64,000 nucleotides of DNA, taken from assembly GCA_050174775.1 (NCBI GenBank), contig JBFXJP010000003.1:186001-250000 (forward strand). The letters run 5' to 3'. The stretch comes from CAYPGJ01 sp050174775 (lineage in GTDB: Bacteria > Planctomycetota > Phycisphaerae > Phycisphaerales > UBA1924). Positions within the stretch are counted from its first letter, which is position 1, and each line of letters starts with the position of its first letter. The notes under the pieces are model-generated. The model did not search any database and was not told the DNA's origin. It was given only the letters and a program-made list of their open reading frames with translations. This document shows positions 60,711 through 64,000 of the stretch, piece after piece. The position numbers and the translations under genes are program-made.

Positions 60711-61382
60711 ATGAACAACGAAACCCGCCACCCATTCCGCCTCACGAACCTCTGCCTCGCCTTCGCGCTCTGCACCGCAGCGCACGCCGCGCCCATCGAC
60801 ATCACCTACACCGGCGTCGTCGCCTCCATCGACAACATCTCCGCCTTCACCCCCACCTTCCTCTCCACCGCGCTCGTCGGCGACGCCGTCACCCTCTCCT
60901 TCCGCTTCGAGAGCACGACACCCGACGCGCACGCCAACCCCTCACTGGGCGACTACAGCGCGGGCCTGATCGGCTTCTCCATCAACATCGGAACGCACGG
61001 CTTCTCCACCAACTTCCCCGAGACGCGCACCCTCACCGTTGCCGACGGCCCCACCCAAGACATCCTCACCACCGAGATGACCTACCGCGTCGCCCTCCTC
61101 CCCGCAGGCAGCTTCTTCAGGATCGCCGCAAGCCTCACCGACAACGACGCCTCGGCATTCACCGGCGACGCCATCCCCTCCTCACTCAACTTCTCCGACT
61201 TCGAGTCCGCCCTGGGCAGCCTCTCCTTCTGGGACGGCGGCACGACGCAGACCGGCGAGATCACCTTCGACTGGTCAGACGCATCCATCGACCCCTTCTT
61301 CATCCCGCTCCCCACCATCCCCGGCCTCACCGCCGTCGCGTTCGCCGCGCTCGCGGCGCCGCGCTCACGCCGCGCACGCTGA
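60711..61382 (+). CDS. PEP-CTERM-like secreted protein
   Basis: 223 residues. Signal peptide (LCLAFALCTAAHA), a beta-rich exported domain, and a C-terminal sorting-like tail IPLPTIPGLTAVAFAALAAP followed by RSRRAR. Such tails are cut by an exosortase, which is not in this window. aaggag precedes the start; GTG 60708 is also possible. Function unknown. Confidence 0.72.
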   Translation: MNNETRHPFRLTNLCLAFALCTAAHAAPIDITYTGVVASIDNISAFTPTFLSTALVGDAVTLSFRFESTTPDAHANPSLGDYSAGLIGFSINIGTHGFSTNFPETRTLTVADGPTQDILTTEMTYRVALLPAGSFFRIAASLTDNDASAFTGDAIPSSLNFSDFESALGSLSFWDGGTTQTGEITFDWSDASIDPFFIPLPTIPGLTAVAFAALAAPRSRRAR

Positions 61383-61430
61383 GCATCACCCACCCGCCCG
61401 CGCTCCCCACCCGACTCCGCTCAATCTCAC

Positions 61431-61540
61431 GTGTGGCATGGCCAAGCGTCCGCTCGGCCATGATTTCGCATGTGCTGGCATCGAGTGTGCCGCGGCCTGT
61501 TCAGCCGTGCCACCGATGTGCGCAGCACATCGGCGCGTTG
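61431..61540. repeat. 110-bp two-hairpin repeat, copy A
   Basis: Hairpin 1 ATGGCCAAGC-GTCC-GCTCGGCCAT (61438-61461) and hairpin 2 (61511-61535) linked by about 50 bases. It differs from copy B (63329-63438) at about five positions over equal length. Confidence 0.9.
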
Positions 61541-61928
61541 CGTCGCGGTCATGCAGAGAGCGCGTGCTGGTGTTGAGTGTGTGCCGTGACCTACGCCGAA
61601 GGCGGGGGCCACGCCGCCCTCCGCGCAACACCTCTTCAGCAACCGCCGAACATCGCCCCGACATCCGCGCGCAAGACCGCGCCCCTCGCCCCTCAGTCGC
61701 CGATATCCAGCGATATGCGCCGACGGATGTTCGCTCGATGTTCGACACGCCCGCGCGCTCACGCCGACCCGCACGATCTGAGCCCCCTTTTCTCGCCATT
61801 ACGCCTTGTGCTCCAGCCCATGCGCAGTAAGGTTCCGTTCGTGTTGGGCGAACGAGGAATCAACCCGACGGCTCAATCCCCCCCCGTGGCCCGCCCTCTC
61901 CGTCACCGCCGTTCGTAAAGGAGTTCCC
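61541..61928. other. Intergenic stretch after repeat A
   Basis: 388 bases without a convincing gene. A weak promoter-like pair TTGTGC (61806-61811) and TAAGGT (61828-61833), 16 bases apart, lies about 95 bases before the next start codon. Confidence 0.35.
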
Positions 61929-62549
61929 GTGACCCCGACTCGTCTCGCTTCCATCGCGCTGTCCGCGGCCCTGCTCGCCCTCCCCGCCGGCGCGGCGCCC
62001 ATCGCCATCACCCTCACCGGCTACGTGAACGCCGTCTTCTCTCCGCCCGCTCCCTTCGGCAGCGTGGCGACCAACGACGCCGCGACCTTCACGCTCTACA
62101 TCGACGACGCGACCCCGGACGCCAATCCGTCACCCACGTTCGGCTTTTACGGCCTGGGCATCACGGGCTACTCGCTCACCGTCGGCGCCGGCAACATCTT
62201 CAGCAACTCGCTGAGCATGGGCTCCAGCGCCTTCCGTGTTCAGAATGCCGCAAACGACGCGCTCAGCATCGCCCTGCTGAGCCTCGGATCCTTCGGGTTC
62301 ACCACCAATATTCACGGCGACGGCACGTTGTTCTCATCCGACGCCTTCCCCTCTGCCTCCGAACTCTCGGCCGCGATCGTCAACGGCGACTACGCCACAG
62401 GCACGCTTGGCGATGCGACACAGATCGAGGAATACGTTCACTTCAGATGGACGGACGTTTCGATGGTCAGCGTCGTGCCACTCCCCGCCCCTGCGCTCCT
62501 CGCCGCCGCAGGCCTCGCGCCGATCACGCTTGTCCGCCGACGACGCTAG
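61929..62549 (+). CDS. PEP-CTERM-like secreted protein, tandem paralogue 1
   Basis: 206 residues, GTG start with aaaggag upstream. Signal peptide (ASIALSAALLALPAGAAP), beta-rich body, and tail VPLPAPALLAAAGLAP ending VRRRR, a planctomycete form of the exosortase signal. Nearly the same protein as the next gene, including the 20 bases before the start. Probably displayed or secreted; role unknown. Confidence 0.78.
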   Translation: MTPTRLASIALSAALLALPAGAAPIAITLTGYVNAVFSPPAPFGSVATNDAATFTLYIDDATPDANPSPTFGFYGLGITGYSLTVGAGNIFSNSLSMGSSAFRVQNAANDALSIALLSLGSFGFTTNIHGDGTLFSSDAFPSASELSAAIVNGDYATGTLGDATQIEEYVHFRWTDVSMVSVVPLPAPALLAAAGLAPITLVRRRR

Positions 62550-62642
62550 ACAACGTTCGTGCTTGCCTCACGAGTGATCGACCGACGAATCGATGCCCCG
62601 TGGACCGCATCTGCCGTCCCCGCTGTTCGTAAAGGAGTTCCC

Positions 62643-63260
62643 GTGACCACGACTCGCGTTGCTTCCTTTGCGCTGTCCGCGCTCCTGCTCGCCCTCCCCG
62701 CCGCCGCGGCCCCCGTCGCCATCATTTTCACCGGCCACGTGAGCGGCGTCGGCTTCCCGCCCGCTCCCTTCGGCAGCGTGGCAACCAACGACGCCGCGAC
62801 CTTCACGCTCTACATCGACGACGCGACCCCGGACGCCCATCTGTCATCCTCGTTCGGCTTTTACGGCTTGGGCATCACGGGCTACTCGCTCACCATCGGC
62901 GCTGGCAACATCTTCAACAACTCGTTGAGCGAGGGCTCCCACGCCTTCCACATTCAGAATGCCGCAAACGACGCGCTCGACATCCATCTGACCGATGGAC
63001 CCTTTGGGTTCCAGCTCACTCTCGTGGGGAACGGCTCGTTGTTCTCATCCGATGCCTTTCCCTCTCCCTCCGTTCTCTCGGCCGCGAACGCCAACGCCGC
63101 CTTCTCCATAGGCACGCTGAGCGATACGACGCTGGTCGATGAATATGTGCAGTTCAGATGGACGGACGCCTCGATGGTCAGTGTCATCCCTCTCCCCGCC
63201 CCTGCGCTCCTCGCCGCCGCGGCCCTCGCGCCGATCACACTCGTCCGCCGACGGCGCTAG
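62643..63260 (+). CDS. PEP-CTERM-like secreted protein, tandem paralogue 2
   Basis: 205 residues, GTG start with aaaggag. Same architecture as paralogue 1: signal peptide, then a block NDAATFTLYIDDATPDA shared exactly, then a more diverged centre (DIHLTDGPFGFQLTLVG), then IPLPAPALLAAAALAP ... VRRRR. It arose by tandem duplication. The centre differs most, suggesting relaxed or shifting selection there. Confidence 0.78.
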   Translation: MTTTRVASFALSALLLALPAAAAPVAIIFTGHVSGVGFPPAPFGSVATNDAATFTLYIDDATPDAHLSSSFGFYGLGITGYSLTIGAGNIFNNSLSEGSHAFHIQNAANDALDIHLTDGPFGFQLTLVGNGSLFSSDAFPSPSVLSAANANAAFSIGTLSDTTLVDEYVQFRWTDASMVSVIPLPAPALLAAAALAPITLVRRRR

Positions 63261-63328
63261 CCGAGCCTCCTCGATAACGACGGTTCGTGCATCCTTCGCC
63301 GCGCCCCCGCAAGCCACGTTCTCTCGCT

Positions 63329-63438
63329 GTGTGGCATGGCCAAGCGTCCGCTTGGCCATGATGTCGCACGTGCTGACATCGAGTGTGCCGCGGCCTGTTC
63401 AGCCGTGCCACCGATGTGCGCAGCACATCGGTGCGTTG
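63329..63438. repeat. 110-bp two-hairpin repeat, copy B
   Basis: Hairpin 1 ATGGCCAAGC-GTCC-GCTTGGCCAT (63336-63359, perfect) and hairpin 2 CACCGATGTGC-GCA-GCACATCGGTG (63409-63433, perfect). Placed between the last PEP-CTERM-like gene and the convergent DUF1801 gene. Confidence 0.9.
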
Positions 63439-63484
63439 CTCGTGTTCGCGCTCAAGCGCACCGCTCGATCGCGCCCCCAACCAC

Positions 63485-64000
63485 TCACTTCTTCGACGTC
63501 TTCTTCTTCCCTGCCTTCTTCTTCCCTGCCTTCTTCTTCACCACGCCCTTCTTCGAAACCTTCTTCTTTGGCGCTGCCTCCTTCTTCGCCGCAACCTTCT
63601 TCTTCAGCCCCGGCGCCTTCCCCGTCCGCTTGCCCTTCTCCCCCTCGCCGCGCTCCGCCAACGCCTTCACGTACGCGTCCACGTACCGCTTCACGCTCAC
63701 CCGACCCACGGCCTCCCCGATCACCTCCAGCGGCACATCCTCCAGGCTCTTGAACCGGATGCAGCTCTTCCCCGCATCCAGCTTCTTCCCGCTCTTCTTC
63801 CACGCCGCCTCAAACCATGCGCGCTCGTTTGCGCTCCCGTAGATCGACATCAGATACACCGCCATGTAGTTCTTCTGCGACGCCAGCGCCGCGAACATCA
63901 GCGGCTGCTTCGGGTCGCAGTGATACCCCGCCGGGAACACCCGGTGCGGCACGTAGTACGCGATCATCCCGTACCCCATCCCCTCCTCAAACTCACCGTC
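63485..64000 (-). CDS. DUF1801 protein with histone-like Lys tail, 5' truncated by window
   Basis: 171 residues visible; the start lies beyond the window. DUF1801 part: EEGMGYGMIAYYVP, FPAGYHCDPKQPLMFAALAS, SIYGSANERAWFEAAWKKSG, CIRFKSLEDVPLEVIGE. Then ~50 residues of Lys/Ala repeats (KKKVAAKKEAAPKKK, KKKAGKKKAGKKKTSKK) like histone H1-type tails, which would bind nucleic acid. Function of DUF1801 is unknown. Confidence 0.82.
   Translation of the reverse strand, partial: DGEFEEGMGYGMIAYYVPHRVFPAGYHCDPKQPLMFAALASQKNYMAVYLMSIYGSANERAWFEAAWKKSGKKLDAGKSCIRFKSLEDVPLEVIGEAVGRVSVKRYVDAYVKALAERGEGEKGKRTGKAPGLKKKVAAKKEAAPKKKVSKKGVVKKKAGKKKAGKKKTSKK

Noticed and set aside
60408..63438. Hairpin repeats considered as a CRISPR array or tRNA-like genes
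   Set aside because: Spacing is irregular, there are no spacers of even length, and the dyads do not fold as cloverleafs.

Overview
The window is G+C-rich, tightly packed, bacterial chromosomal DNA. The best guess for the source is a planctomycete of the Phycisphaerae type. The evidence is indirect: an uncoupled, single-domain GlmU-like enzyme; H-x-DG type pseudopilins ('FVDGHA'); C-terminal 'VPLPAP ... RRRR' sorting tails of the PEP-CTERM kind; system II cytochrome c maturation; and many planctomycete-style hypothetical proteins. No phage, IS element, CRISPR array or rRNA was seen. Three tRNA genes are present, none with an encoded CCA.

Layout. 1-4.3 kb (+): the end of a PilT-type ATPase, a membrane-anchored GspE/PilB-like protein whose nucleotide-binding motifs are ruined, and a CvpA-like membrane protein. 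4.4-9.3 kb (-): a core gene run reading glmU-like, prs, rplY, pth, rpsF, ssb, rplI, with tRNA-Gln upstream and a two-way terminator at its end. 9.6-14 kb (-): a SNF2 helicase coupled to a SWIM-like partner without zinc ligands, with tRNA-Lys upstream. 14.1-16.6 kb (+): gmhA, aat, ychF. 16.7-17.7 kb: a less G+C-rich patch with a cation-transporter-like gene. 17.8-20.9 kb (-): an MFS carrier, a GNAT-nitrilase fusion and tRNA-Lys. 21-27.7 kb (+): the fatty acid operon rpmF-plsX-fabH-fabD-lipoprotein-fabG-acpP-fabF-91-aa ORF. 27.7-29.7 kb: a less G+C-rich patch with a Cys-rich secreted protein and a pseudopilin. 29.8-39.9 kb: PCD, GluQRS-like, DUF192, an RsbU-type phosphatase, a PLP decarboxylase, a Tat-exported flavoprotein, iscX-fdx, a GT2/LAB_N pair and hypotheticals. 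40-46.4 kb: a glycine-zipper lipoprotein, membrane proteins and ResB-CcsA. 46.4-51.5 kb (-): an ECF sigma/anti-sigma module, a short flagellin and envelope proteins. 51.5-60.4 kb: a HEAT lipoprotein, an ADH-like protein, UppP, a NatAB-like ABC exporter and full-length MetH. 60.4-64 kb: palindromic repeats and three PEP-CTERM-like secreted proteins, ending inside a DUF1801 protein with a histone-like lysine tail.

Many neighbours overlap by ATGA or GTGA, which implies translational coupling (pth/rplY, prs/glmU, gmhA/aat, plsX/fabH, sigma/anti-sigma, resB/ccsA, GT2/LAB_N). Several genes without a Shine-Dalgarno site instead have a TANNNT hexamer 6-9 bases before the start codon, which suggests leaderless mRNAs. 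The most unusual items are a dispersed family of about 110-bp two-hairpin repeats, one half of which lies in frame inside the anti-sigma gene; the dead secretion-type ATPase; the zinc-less SWIM-like partner of the SNF2 enzyme; and an operator-like repeat lying on the metH -10 box.
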